A stretch of 64,000 nt of DNA, taken from contig NZ_LZOZ01000004.1 of assembly GCF_001679485.1 (NCBI RefSeq), positions 1 through 64,000 on the forward strand. Direction: 5' to 3'. The stretch is from Haemophilus sp. CCUG 60358. Its GTDB lineage: Bacteria > Pseudomonadota > Gammaproteobacteria > Enterobacterales > Pasteurellaceae. The translations under genes were made by a program, and so were the position numbers. Shown piece after piece: positions 10,724 through 22,405 of this stretch (position 1 is the first letter of the stretch; every line of letters starts with the position of its first letter). The notes under the pieces were generated by a model. That model did no database searches and was not told the origin of the DNA. It worked only from the letters and a program-made list of their open reading frames with translations.

Positions 10724-12382
10724 TTACGACATCCTTCCATTCTCAATGCCAATCACCTGATCGCAAATAGCCATAGTGGATTGGCGATGACTCACGAGAA
10801 TAATCAATTTTTCTGCTTTCACGTTCAACAATGATTTCAAAATCATCGCTTCGTTTAAGCTATCCAAATTACTGGTCGGTTCATCGAGTAAAATAATCGG
10901 TGCATTGTGTAAGAATGCACGAGCAATACCGATACGTTGCTTTTCACCATCAGAGAGGTTGCCGCCCAATTCCGTCATTTTCGTTTGATAACCTTCTGGC
11001 AAGCTTAAAATGAAATCATGAATTGACGCTTTCTTCGCGGCTTCCATAATTTCTTCTAACGTTGCATCACGGCGTGCAAGGCGAATATTTTCCTCGATGG
11101 TTTCGTTGAAAATGTAGGTTTGCTGGGTAATGTACGCCATATTGTCACGCAAACTACGGGTGTTGATGTTCGGTAAGGTTTCACCGTTAATTTTAATGCT
11201 GCCTGATTTAGGATCGTAAAAACGCATCAGCAGTTTTAACAAGGTACTTTTACCACTACCGCTTCTGCCATGAATACCTAAAATTTCACCTTTTTTCACT
11301 GACAAGCTAACATCCGATAAAATTTGTTCTTCACCGTAGGCAAAGTTTACATTTTCAACATCAATACGAGAAACCTCTTTCAAATCGACCGCACTTTCTA
11401 CTTCTTTTAATTCGGGTTCTTCTGCTAGCAAGCTCAATACACGCTCACCTGAAGCCAAGGTTTGTAACAAGTTGCTTGAAAGGTTACTTAACGCAATAAC
11501 CGGGCCATAGCTCGACATCAATAAAATCACGCCGATTAAAAAGGCAGAAAAATCAATCTTATCTAGACTAAACAAAATTAAGCCGGTGAATAACATAATG
11601 ATGTTAAACACTGATACCGCTACTTCAGTGTAAACGCGTACTTTCGCTTCTTGGTCTTTAATGCGTTCGAAAGCCGTATCGATTTTTTGACTGCGTTGTT
11701 GAATTTCATCTAAACGTTGTTTTGCGTAGCCAAAAAGTTGAATTTCTTTCATACCTCGTACGCTGTCGAGGAAGAAATCATTCATTTCGCCTACTAATTC
11801 ACGATAGCGTCTGCCATCTTCACGCGCCAATTTGGTGGTAATAATGGGTAGAATCACGCCCACTGTTAAATAAGCGGCTAATGCCACAACCACAAACCAA
11901 CCTGAAAGATGAGCAAAGACCAGCAATAAAATCGCAGAAGTAAAGAACGCGATCATAATTGGTGCAATGGTGTGCGCATAAAACACTTCGAGCAATTCGA
12001 TATCGTTAGTTACTAAAGACACTAATTGTCCCGCTTGTTTATCTTGCAACTTCACAAAAGCCAAACGACGTAAAGAAGAAAACACTTTATCGCGCAATAA
12101 TGCCAACAATTTAAAGGCGATATAATGCCCAGACATCTGCTCTAAATAACGCAACGCACCACGAGCCACCGCCAACACGATAAGTGCGGTCAAAATTCCA
12201 GAAAAACTTAAATGGGTGTCAAAGTTTAATAAATTTACTAAACCCATCGCCCCAAGCACCATAATAAATATGGCAGCCAGGAAACCGAGCGTTCCCATGG
12301 TAATGGTAAACGCCATAATGTGCGCCAGTGGAGTCACTAATTTCAACAAATGCCCCATCACAACAAAACCATTTTTACGCAT
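10724..12382 (-). CDS. cydC: Heterodimeric ABC exporter for cysteine/glutathione, subunit CydC
   Basis: CydC pairs with CydD in an inner-membrane ABC exporter that sends cysteine and glutathione to the periplasm and is needed to assemble cytochrome bd oxidase. The 552-residue protein has an N-terminal six-helix membrane domain (about residues 10-310) and a C-terminal ATPase domain with Walker A GRSGSGKST near 373, signature LSDGE near 482 and Walker B IILLDEPTSNLD near 503. It overlaps the cydD end by eight bases, a sign of translational coupling in a cydDC operon. Confidence 0.93.
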   Translation of the reverse strand: MRKNGFVVMGHLLKLVTPLAHIMAFTITMGTLGFLAAIFIMVLGAMGLVNLLNFDTHLSFSGILTALIVLAVARGALRYLEQMSGHYIAFKLLALLRDKVFSSLRRLAFVKLQDKQAGQLVSLVTNDIELLEVFYAHTIAPIMIAFFTSAILLLVFAHLSGWFVVVALAAYLTVGVILPIITTKLAREDGRRYRELVGEMNDFFLDSVRGMKEIQLFGYAKQRLDEIQQRSQKIDTAFERIKDQEAKVRVYTEVAVSVFNIIMLFTGLILFSLDKIDFSAFLIGVILLMSSYGPVIALSNLSSNLLQTLASGERVLSLLAEEPELKEVESAVDLKEVSRIDVENVNFAYGEEQILSDVSLSVKKGEILGIHGRSGSGKSTLLKLLMRFYDPKSGSIKINGETLPNINTRSLRDNMAYITQQTYIFNETIEENIRLARRDATLEEIMEAAKKASIHDFILSLPEGYQTKMTELGGNLSDGEKQRIGIARAFLHNAPIILLDEPTSNLDSLNEAMILKSLLNVKAEKLIILVSHRQSTMAICDQVIGIENGRMS

Positions 12383-14120
12383 TTGCCACCTCTCTAATTT
12401 GTTCTAAATCTTTTTGTTGTTGGAACATTTCAGCATACGCACCTTGTTTTTTCATGAGGTCTTTATGTGTGCCTTGCTCAATCAATTTGCCTTGTTCAAG
12501 CACATTAATGCAGTCGGCATTCACGGCATTCGCCAAGCGGTGAGAAATCATCACAATGGTTTTTTGTTGTTTAAATTGTTGAATGAACTGCAAAATAATT
12601 TCTTCGCTTTCTACATCAATGTTACTGGTCGCTTCGTCAAAAATATAAAGCGCTGCATTATGTAATAACGCGCGTGCTAAAGCTAAACGTTGAATTTGAC
12701 CGCCAGATAAATTCGCACCACGGCTTAATAGCGGCATATCTAATCCACCATTATCTCGAACGAATTGCGCCAGATTGACTTGCTCTAAACACGCATAAAT
12801 TTGCTCATCTGTGGCATCAATTTTCGCCATCTTCATGTTTTCACGTAGCGTACCTTTAAACACATAACTGCTATGGCTCACCAAAGAGACTTTTTCGTAA
12901 AACGAATGACGATCAATCTCTTGAATTTCTTGGCCGTTGAACAAAATCTTACCTTGTTGCGCTTTATTAAAGCCCATTAGCAATGAAACCAAGGTAGATT
13001 TACCACAACCACTTTTACCCACAAATACCGTAAGTTGATTTGGTAAGATGCTTAAATCTAAGCCTGTAATCGCTGGTTTATCTTCGCTGTAAGCAAAATG
13101 CAGATCTTGAATATCCACTTGAATAGCATTTTTCGCTACAAAATCGACCGCTTGTGTTTGGGTTTCCACGGGCGTATCTAACAATGTGAATATCTTATCT
13201 GATGCGGCTTTACCATTCATCGCCACATGGAAGAAAGAACCCAATAAACGAAGCGGAATAAAGAATTCAGAAGAAAGCAGAATAAATAAAATGACGCCCA
13301 ATACGGTTAATTGATCCGCTTGGAATTGCAACAAGGCCGTTAAAATCCCGATTGCCGCACCACCGTAAGCAAGTAAATCCATCAGCGACACTGAGTTAAG
13401 TTGCATGGTAAGTACTTTCATGGTAATTTTGCGGAAATGTTCCGCTTCCTCATTCATTGCTTTCGCTTTATAAGCATCATCTTGATAGATTTTCAGCGTG
13501 ATTAAACCTTGTAGGTTATCTAAGAAACTGCTGCCCAACCCCACATAAATGGACCAATATTTTGCCAAGAGTTTTTTCGCGATTTTATTCACTGCAATAA
13601 TAGACATTGGAATCAGCGGCACGCAAATCAGCAAAATCACGGCTGTTTTAAAGCTGAAAAAGATCAGGAAGGCAAAGAGTGTGAGCGGTGCAAGTAAGCT
13701 ATAAAAAAGCTGAGGTAAATAACGCCCAAAGTAGATTTCAAGCTGCTCCACACCTTCTGAGGCTACTTGAATGATACTTGACGTGGATTGTTGATTCACT
13801 TGGTTAAGTGGCATCGAAGCCAATTTACGATAGATGAGGCTACGCAGCTCATGTTTGACTTTCGTACTGGCAAAATAAGAAGCCTGCACCGATTTTTTAC
13901 CCGCAAAGGCACGCAATGCCAAAGCTGCAACCAAAACGATGCCCAAAATGACCGCACTTAGTGGGCCCAATTCGTTAAAATAAGCCGCCTGTAAAATATA
14001 AGAAAACACGACGGCACTGATAATCCCGCCAATTAACGCCACCCAATTCCATAACACCGTGATGCCAATCCATTTTTTACTGTCGGCCACCGTGTTAATT
14101 AGGCGTTTATCTATCATCAT
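12375..14120 (-). CDS. cydD: Heterodimeric ABC exporter for cysteine/glutathione, subunit CydD
   Basis: This is the partner half-transporter of CydC. From the chosen start it has 581 residues: a six-helix membrane domain, then an ATPase domain with Walker A GKSGCGKST, signature LSGGQ and Walker B LYIFDEATSNID. The frame stays open to 14159, but AGGAG lies eight bases upstream of the ATG at 14120, so I start there. The first residues MMIDKRLINTVADSKKW are cytoplasmic before the first helix. It heads the leftward cydDC pair. Confidence 0.92.
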   Translation of the reverse strand: MMIDKRLINTVADSKKWIGITVLWNWVALIGGIISAVVFSYILQAAYFNELGPLSAVILGIVLVAALALRAFAGKKSVQASYFASTKVKHELRSLIYRKLASMPLNQVNQQSTSSIIQVASEGVEQLEIYFGRYLPQLFYSLLAPLTLFAFLIFFSFKTAVILLICVPLIPMSIIAVNKIAKKLLAKYWSIYVGLGSSFLDNLQGLITLKIYQDDAYKAKAMNEEAEHFRKITMKVLTMQLNSVSLMDLLAYGGAAIGILTALLQFQADQLTVLGVILFILLSSEFFIPLRLLGSFFHVAMNGKAASDKIFTLLDTPVETQTQAVDFVAKNAIQVDIQDLHFAYSEDKPAITGLDLSILPNQLTVFVGKSGCGKSTLVSLLMGFNKAQQGKILFNGQEIQEIDRHSFYEKVSLVSHSSYVFKGTLRENMKMAKIDATDEQIYACLEQVNLAQFVRDNGGLDMPLLSRGANLSGGQIQRLALARALLHNAALYIFDEATSNIDVESEEIILQFIQQFKQQKTIVMISHRLANAVNADCINVLEQGKLIEQGTHKDLMKKQGAYAEMFQQQKDLEQIREVANA

Positions 14121-14193
14121 AATGATTGCTCCTAAAAAACAAAAAAGAAGTACGCACATTACTATGCGTACTTTACTATAAACAATTTAATAA

Positions 14194-16623
14194 TTAAAAA
14201 CGAATTTCAATTGAGGCTGAGAAGTTACGACCTGGTTGATAATAACGCTCAAGACCTGGGTAGCCGCCATATCTATAATTAGGTCTTAAGCCTACAGAGT
14301 TTATTTTACCACCTGTATTATTTAATCCACGCAAAGTATCCCAAGTGTGGTATTTACGATTAAATATATTATAAATTCCCGCACGTAAAATGATATTTTC
14401 AGTTGGTTTATAGAAGCCAAACATATCGAATACAAAGGCTTTTGAATTTAAATGTTTCCAAGTTTCCAACTCTGTTTCATGAGCCTCTTCCGTACATTTA
14501 ATTTCAAATTCTTCACCAATACCATAATAATAGTAAGGATTAGGAATACGTTCTTTTTTTACACAACGCTCAACTGTCTTAAGATATTTAGCATTTTTCG
14601 CTTTTTGTGCACCGAGATAAGTTAAACGAGAGAAAATACCCCACTTACCGTCAGGCTGTTCATAATCTAAGCCAATAATTGCCTTAATTGGTTGAAGTGA
14701 CATTAAACTTGCACCATTAGACATACTTCCTTTGCTGTAACCTAAAGAACCAAATAACTTCCAACCATTTGGCATTGGTGTAACTTCATTTAAATTAAGT
14801 CTACCGGTAAATTCAACACCGTAAATTTTTGCAGAATCAATATTTTGCATTTGTTGAACCGGACGCCAACGCCACATACTTCCATAGTAGTTATAATTTT
14901 CCCATGTTTCTTGTTCATACAAGAAGTCCTTATAACTAGAATGGTGTAAATTCAAAGATAATTCACCTAAACGACCTTTACCTAATAAGTTAAGATTTTG
15001 GGTCAAACTTTTTTCCGCTTTGAGATTAGGATTTGACATCCAAGCGCCGGCAGCATTATCCCGATAATCAAAATACATTTCTGAAGCATTTGGCATACGG
15101 AAACCGGAACCAATGCTGTAACCTAATTTCCAATTATCATTAATGGTTTTTTCCAGCCCAGCTATCCAGCTAATGTTATGGAATTTAGCATCATCAGCTT
15201 TACGGCAGTTTTTACACTCTAATGCACCTAAACTGCCTTGGGCATATTTTGCCCAGTCGTAGCGAATACCTAAGTGTGATTTCCATTCTGGCGTAAATTG
15301 AATCTCATCATGTAATGAGATATTGTAATGACGTGTTTTAACAGGATACATCATTGTTGAATCTTTCGAATCTACCCATTCTTTAACGCCATCATAGTTA
15401 TTGTCTACATAAACAGAATCTTGATGCAAAATATCAAATTTTCGTTCAGAAATAGCGGTTCTAAGTGAAAAAGTATGATTAGTTGTTCCCAAATCAATTG
15501 GTTGGCTATCTATACGAAAATTAATTCGTTTAAATTTAGTGTTAAAAAAACGAAGGTTATTATCACTAGGCTCACTAGGTTTAGCAGGGCTCCAAGCTGT
15601 CGCAGGCTTAGCTCTATACCCCTCATAATTATAGGCTGCGGTTTGTGTTTTTTGATAATCCACATCCGTTTTAACCAATGCAATCACTTTTGAATCAGGC
15701 ATATATTCATAAAAAACATTGACTGTATCTCGTTTCGCACGGTCGTCAGCTTCACGCCAGTTGCTTTCAGACGTCACAGCTGAATCTTCGATAATATAAT
15801 TTTTATTGCGCGAGCCACTATAAGAAACCCCAACGCGGTGACTATCATTAAAACGATATGCAAATTTAGCTAAATAGCTGTGATTATTATGCGTTGAATC
15901 ATCAGGAGTTTGCTTACTGTAACCACGAGAACGTGTGTAGTACGAATCTTCAGGAATGGTATAACCACCAGCACTTTTCATTTCATGCCCATGGCGATTA
16001 GAATAAAGCAATAATGCTTCCGCTTTTTCACCGGCATATGCCACACCTAAAGTATTAGTCCAATCATTATTACGAGATGCATAACCAGTACGATATAACG
16101 CACCAAATTTTCGACCGTTTCTTACAATATCAAAGGGTTCAAGGGTACGATAATTAACCCCCCCACCAATATTACCACTCCCTTGGTTGAAAGAATCAGC
16201 ACCTTTAGCAATATCAATAGTTCGAGCTAATTCAGGGTCGATACTTTGACGAGAAGTATTCAAGTTACCATAACGCTTGTAAAGTGAATTTTCTTCTGAA
16301 TCTGGCAACGCAACTCCATCAATACTAATACCTACTCGGTTATCCTCTACTCCACGAATAGCGAAACCTTTTTGATGGCGACCTTGATCAACAACCCCAA
16401 CATCAGGACTATAACGCACAAGATCTTTGTTATTTTGAATGAGTTCTTGTTGAATAATCTTTGCCGTTTTCTTTTCAGAATGGTTGGCTTTTGTCGAATC
16501 ATCCAATTCTGTCGAAACATTAATCGTTTCTAATTGTTCCTCCGCAAAGGAAGATTGAGAAATGGATACTGCAGCAACAGGCAAAATCCCGTAAGTCACC
16601 GCTAAAAATGTATTCTTTTTCAT
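14194..16623 (-). CDS. TonB-dependent outer-membrane receptor, haem/haemoglobin/transferrin type
   Basis: The 809-residue protein starts with a 27-residue signal peptide (MKKNTFLAV... ending SSFA) followed by a TonB box, ETINVS. A plug domain comes next (about residues 55-180, with GFAIRGVEDNRVGISIDG), then a beta-barrel ending in an aromatic C-terminal residue (SIEIRF). The plug and the NIFNRKYHTWDTLRG segment near the end resemble the TonB-dependent haemoglobin/transferrin/lactoferrin receptor family. The ligand cannot be told from sequence. The start at 16623 has AAGGA seven bases upstream; the frame extends to 16644 without a better site. No tetranucleotide repeat tract like those of the phase-variable hgp genes is present. 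A weak Fur-like site lies upstream. Confidence 0.88.
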   Translation of the reverse strand: MKKNTFLAVTYGILPVAAVSISQSSFAEEQLETINVSTELDDSTKANHSEKKTAKIIQQELIQNNKDLVRYSPDVGVVDQGRHQKGFAIRGVEDNRVGISIDGVALPDSEENSLYKRYGNLNTSRQSIDPELARTIDIAKGADSFNQGSGNIGGGVNYRTLEPFDIVRNGRKFGALYRTGYASRNNDWTNTLGVAYAGEKAEALLLYSNRHGHEMKSAGGYTIPEDSYYTRSRGYSKQTPDDSTHNNHSYLAKFAYRFNDSHRVGVSYSGSRNKNYIIEDSAVTSESNWREADDRAKRDTVNVFYEYMPDSKVIALVKTDVDYQKTQTAAYNYEGYRAKPATAWSPAKPSEPSDNNLRFFNTKFKRINFRIDSQPIDLGTTNHTFSLRTAISERKFDILHQDSVYVDNNYDGVKEWVDSKDSTMMYPVKTRHYNISLHDEIQFTPEWKSHLGIRYDWAKYAQGSLGALECKNCRKADDAKFHNISWIAGLEKTINDNWKLGYSIGSGFRMPNASEMYFDYRDNAAGAWMSNPNLKAEKSLTQNLNLLGKGRLGELSLNLHHSSYKDFLYEQETWENYNYYGSMWRWRPVQQMQNIDSAKIYGVEFTGRLNLNEVTPMPNGWKLFGSLGYSKGSMSNGASLMSLQPIKAIIGLDYEQPDGKWGIFSRLTYLGAQKAKNAKYLKTVERCVKKERIPNPYYYYGIGEEFEIKCTEEAHETELETWKHLNSKAFVFDMFGFYKPTENIILRAGIYNIFNRKYHTWDTLRGLNNTGGKINSVGLRPNYRYGGYPGLERYYQPGRNFSASIEIRF

Positions 16624-16689
16624 ATTGTTATCCTTAAATAGCAAAACAGGTAGAATTATAAAAAAGAATAATAGGAAAAAATATATAAA

Positions 16690-16708
16690 ATTGAGAATTA
16701 TTTTTATT
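16690..16708 (-). promoter_or_regulatory. Candidate Fur box upstream of the TonB receptor
   Basis: Minus strand AATAAAAATAATTCTCAAT agrees at 11 of 19 positions with the Fur consensus, by eye. It sits ~70 bp upstream of a likely iron-source receptor, a sensible place, but the AT-rich setting makes chance matches likely. Confidence 0.35.
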
Positions 16709-16723
16709 TTTGTGATCTAGTTC

Positions 16724-16759
16724 AAAAAAAATACCGCACTCAGTTTCCCAAAGTGCGGT
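16724..16759 (-). terminator. Inverted-USS terminator after gyrB
   Basis: Read leftward: ACCGCACT (16752-16759), a loop, AGTGCGGT (16733-16740), then a run of eight T (16724-16731). The two stem arms are uptake-signal cores in opposite orientation. Confidence 0.9.
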
Positions 16760-16788
16760 CATTTTTAATGATATTTTTGAGTGTTAGA

Positions 16789-19224
<2,436 letters not shown>

Positions 19225-19344
19225 CTATTTTGTAATGAAAATTGTGCGGAATTATAGCAAAAAACTGACTATTTTGCGAAATAAAAGTGCGGTCAAAATT
19301 TTCGCTGTTTAAAAACCAATAAACAAGTACATAGCATATAAAAC

Positions 19345-19377
19345 AAAAAGACGAGTTTTATCTAAACTCGTCTTTTT
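19345..19377 (-). terminator. Terminator downstream of the DUF3137 gene
   Basis: AAAAAGACGAGTTTA (19345-19359) pairs with TAAACTCGTCTTTTT (19363-19377) around a three-base loop. The T-run on the minus strand fits termination of the leftward DUF3137 gene. Confidence 0.9.
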
Positions 19378-19391
19378 TATTGTATTAACAC

Positions 19392-20279
19392 TTATTTCCA
19401 AATATGGTTATTTAACCCGAGTTCTTTCACCATATCTGTGAAACCTTTGATACTCGAAATATAATCACGGATCGTATTGTCTTCCAACAATGACTTTTCA
19501 AAGGATGGTTCAAAACTATTCTTTCCTAAATTAGCCGCAACAATCACTTCTCGGTTACGAAGTACCATCGAAATAGGGCAATTAAATTTCTCTTTCAAAC
19601 CACAAAAGCGTTCCATTAACTTAGGCGATAAGGCATATCTGGCTAAGATTTGATCTTCAGTAAACACATCAAAATAACGATTAAAAGATGGACTATCCAT
19701 CAAAGCAATTTCACCTTCTTTTCTTAAACACCCCTCCTTCTTATCGCAAACATAAACCCAATGGGCCAGTTCTTTAGGGAAAGTTGCTTTAAATAAAATG
19801 CCTTGAAAGGTCGTGGTCCTTAATCCTTTCATTATTTTTCCGCTCGGTTCCATATTAAACGCTGCAAAATCACAGATTTCAACTTCAGTCTGGTCAAGCT
19901 CACCCAAAATTAAATCCTCACTACGATAACTCGCCGGATAACTATCGTAAACTGAGAAAAAATCATTAAGATGAAGCCCCCTGTCTGGTCTAAAGTAGAA
20001 GCCAAACTCCTGGACAATCGTGTTAATTACCCGAGTTTTAAATTCTGCAATAAAGCGTTTATATCTAAAAAATAAGCGACGGAAAGAATAAATGAGCACA
20101 CCAAGAATCAATGCCGTACTTAATAAATTCTCACTCCCTATCGCACCGAGAAGCAAAAATAACCCAAAACACAACCCAATTATCGATTTGTTGATAAGTG
20201 ATTTGACGGCTAAGCGTTCCTCATCTAATTTTTCCAACCCCAGGAAACGAATCCCTTCAATCTCTTTTGGTGTATTCAT
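19392..20279 (-). CDS. DUF3137 membrane protein
   Basis: The 295-residue protein has two adjacent hydrophobic segments near residues 32-50 and 52-68, then a large soluble domain. It resembles the DUF3137 family, often encoded directly after lemA, as here (11-base gap to the lemA remnant). The family's molecular function is unknown, so none is assigned. It ends at a clear terminator. With the upstream lemA reading frame broken, this gene may be translated alone from its own site. Confidence 0.75.
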   Translation of the reverse strand: MNTPKEIEGIRFLGLEKLDEERLAVKSLINKSIIGLCFGLFLLLGAIGSENLLSTALILGVLIYSFRRLFFRYKRFIAEFKTRVINTIVQEFGFYFRPDRGLHLNDFFSVYDSYPASYRSEDLILGELDQTEVEICDFAAFNMEPSGKIMKGLRTTTFQGILFKATFPKELAHWVYVCDKKEGCLRKEGEIALMDSPSFNRYFDVFTEDQILARYALSPKLMERFCGLKEKFNCPISMVLRNREVIVAANLGKNSFEPSFEKSLLEDNTIRDYISSIKGFTDMVKELGLNNHIWK

Positions 20280-20290
20280 GGTTTGTCCAC

Positions 20291-20855
20291 TTATTGTTTA
20301 AATAAATTACCCACATTAGGGACTTCCGCTTCATTCTGAGGAATATCGAAAAATGTTCCTTTCTGGAAATTAAACAAGTTTGCAATTAAATTCGACGGAA
20401 ACATTTCCACAGCATTGTTATACTCTTCAACTGCTGAATTATAAGTACGTCTCGCTGCAGAAATTTGCTCTTCCACATCACTAAGTGTGGTCTGAATTTG
20501 CATAAGATTTTGATTGGCCTTGAGATCAGGGTAATTTTCTAGACGAACCTGTAAATGACGTAATACCCCCGAAATCTCATTATTGAGTTGGAATTTTTCA
20601 CTTGTAGTATGAGCTAATTTAGCACTTTCACGTAACGTTACGATACGCTCAAGCAAGCTACGCTCATGCGACATATATTCCTTTGCTGTGGCGGTTTGGT
20701 AACAAATCATAACGGCGTTTTAACTGAACATCCACGCTTGCCTCAACACTGCTCACTTGATTACGTCTCATAACCAATTTGTTATACATTGAAATGGTGA
20801 AAGCTAAAGTTACAACAACAATACCTGCGACTACACTCATTATTATTTTCTCCAT
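20291..20855 (-). pseudogene. lemA: lemA, frameshifted
   Basis: Two overlapping minus-strand frames together make one LemA protein. The first (20855 to 20664) has the N-terminal membrane helix and the hallmark NKLVMRRNQV...QLKRRYDLLPN, then runs out of frame to a stop. The second frame (to 20291) resumes with AKEYMSHERSLLERI and holds the four-helix LemA body, ending FNFQKGTFFDIP..., typical of the family C-terminus. Family members have a segment like LVET between PN and the KxYMxHE motif; most of it is missing here, so I infer a small deletion near 20691-20700 that shifted the frame. An independent start in the second frame is unlikely. A sequencing error is possible, but a multi-base loss is less typical of that. 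Confidence 0.75.
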
Positions 20856-21090
20856 AAAAAATTATCCCTGCTTAGTATAGGGAAAAGCGTAATAAAATCC
20901 ATTCTCTTAGACAATTTTTTGTTGATAAAAATCAATAAAAATAAACAAAACCAAGAATTTAACTTATTCACTTCCTATTCATATCGACGCAAAGTGCGGT
21001 CAAATTTTACGAAGATTTTTCGAGACCAAATCCTTCTTTATTATTGTGATTTTATGTACAAAAAAGATACTCCAAGTGAAGATAATGCTA

Positions 21091-21109
21091 GCAAATAACA
21101 ATCATTCTC
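21091..21109 (+). promoter_or_regulatory. Candidate Fur box upstream of hybO
   Basis: The sequence from 21091 agrees with the 19-bp Fur consensus at about 14 positions, with core AATCATTCTC. It lies ~110 bp upstream of the inferred hyb transcription start. The 20856-21250 gap otherwise holds a USS at ~20991 and the CRP, FNR and -10 elements listed separately. Confidence 0.5.
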
Positions 21110-21116
21110 AATAATT

Positions 21117-21134
21117 AAGTGAAAACAATCACTT
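21117..21134 (+). promoter_or_regulatory. Candidate CRP site upstream of hybO
   Basis: AAGTGA-AAACAA-TCACTT is a perfect 6+6 palindrome with the GTGA-N6-TCAC core of CRP sites. Its centre (21125.5) is about 91 bp before the inferred start near 21217, a standard class I activator position. Confidence 0.6.
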
Positions 21135-21168
21135 ACCCACTTATTTTATAAGGAAAATAAGGGTATTT

Positions 21169-21182
21169 TTGATTACGATCAA
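21169..21182 (+). promoter_or_regulatory. FNR site of the hyb promoter
   Basis: TTGATTACGATCAA is an exact match to the FNR consensus TTGAT-N4-ATCAA. Its centre lies about 41 bp before the inferred start, the class II activator position, so the operon should be induced without oxygen. Confidence 0.88.
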
Positions 21183-21204
21183 ATAAATTTCCCTCATCAA
21201 GGCA

Positions 21205-21210
21205 TATCAT
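21205..21210 (+). promoter_or_regulatory. -10 element of the hyb promoter
   Basis: TATCAT lies 22 bp downstream of the FNR site with no good -35, as expected of an FNR-dependent class II promoter. The inferred start is about 21217, giving a ~38-nt leader with GGAG before the hybO ATG. Confidence 0.65.
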
Positions 21211-21254
21211 AGGTAAATTAACCATACAAGTAACGTGCCAATTGGAGTGATTAT

Positions 21255-22403
21255 ATGCAACGAAGTGATGGATTATTTTCTGCTTTAGCAGAAGTTTCCC
21301 GTCGGGATTTTATGAAGTTATGTACCGCACTTGCGGCGACTATGGGGCTAAGTTCAAAAGCGGGGGCAGAAATGACCGCTGCTTTAACCGAACCTAAACG
21401 TCCACCAGTATTATGGATTGGTGCGCAAGAATGTACGGGTTGTACTGAATCCTTACTACGTGCGACCCACCCTACAGTAGAAAACTTGGTATTGGAAATG
21501 ATTTCCTTAGAATACCACGAAACCCTTTCTGCAGCCTTTGGGGAACAAGCTGAAGATAACAAACACAATGCAATTAAACAATATTATGGAAAATATGTTT
21601 TAGTCGTAGATGGATCTATTCCGGTGAAAGACGGCGGCGTCTATTGTATGGTAGCAGGTAAACCGATTGTAGAACACATTCAAGAAGCCGCTAAAGGGGC
21701 TGCTGCGATTATTGCGATCGGTTCTTGTGCGGCATGGGGTGGCGTACCTTCTAGCGGTGGTAACCCAACTGGCGCAAGCAGCTTATCTGAAGTCTTACCA
21801 AAAGGCACGCCGGTGATTAATATTCCAGGTTGTCCACCAAATCCACACAACTTCCTTGCAACTGTCGCTTATATTCTTACTTATAAGAAACTACCTGCAA
21901 TGGACAAATTAAATCGTCCATTATTCGCTTACGATCGCTTAATTCACGAAAACTGCTATCGTCGTCCGCACTTCGATGCTGGACGTTTCGCTAAAGAATA
22001 CGGTGATTACGGTCACCGCCACGGTTGGTGTTTATATCATCTTGGTTGTAAAGGGCCAGAAACTTACGGTAACTGCTCTACCTTAGAATTCTGTGATGTC
22101 GGTGGTAATAACTGGCCGGTTGGTATCGGGCACCCTTGCTATGGTTGTAACGAAAAAGGTGTCGGCTTTACCAAAGGTATTTTCCAATTAGCGGGCGTAG
22201 AAAATCCAACACCACGCGTTGAAAAACCAGACGTCAACAACACCGAAGGTTCAGGTGCAACCATGACGGCTATTGGTTTATTAGGCGGTGCAGCTGCGAT
22301 CCTAGCAGGCGTGAGTGTTGTGACCTTACGCGAATTAAGCGCTCAACATAAAGCCCGTTCTGAAGCTAAAGCTGCAGAGAAAGAAGAACATACAGGTAAA
22401 TAA
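21255..22403 (+). CDS. hybO: [NiFe] hydrogenase-2 small subunit HybO
   Basis: HybO carries the Fe-S relay that moves electrons from the nickel-iron site during hydrogen oxidation. It is exported folded with HybC by the Tat route: the twin-arginine motif SRRDFMK is at residues 15-21. The proximal cluster motif ECTGC is at 59-63, and the medial/distal cluster cysteines follow in the C-terminal half ([19 protein letters not shown]). A C-terminal membrane anchor (about 337-355) precedes a charged tail. The 382-residue length fits the family. Start chosen for GGAG eight bases upstream. First gene of hybOABCDE, behind the FNR-type promoter. Confidence 0.96.
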   Translation: MQRSDGLFSALAEVSRRDFMKLCTALAATMGLSSKAGAEMTAALTEPKRPPVLWIGAQECTGCTESLLRATHPTVENLVLEMISLEYHETLSAAFGEQAEDNKHNAIKQYYGKYVLVVDGSIPVKDGGVYCMVAGKPIVEHIQEAAKGAAAIIAIGSCAAWGGVPSSGGNPTGASSLSEVLPKGTPVINIPGCPPNPHNFLATVAYILTYKKLPAMDKLNRPLFAYDRLIHENCYRRPHFDAGRFAKEYGDYGHRHGWCLYHLGCKGPETYGNCSTLEFCDVGGNNWPVGIGHPCYGCNEKGVGFTKGIFQLAGVENPTPRVEKPDVNNTEGSGATMTAIGLLGGAAAILAGVSVVTLRELSAQHKARSEAKAAEKEEHTGK

Positions 22404-22405
22404 TA

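Noticed and set aside
14194..16623. Phase-variable haemoglobin receptor with a CCAA repeat tract
   Set aside because: No tetranucleotide tract is present near the start; the gene is intact without one.
20291..20710. Second half of lemA as an independent gene starting at 20710
   Set aside because: The apparent start lies inside the conserved LemA core, lacks the membrane helix and has no ribosome site; a broken gene explains both halves.
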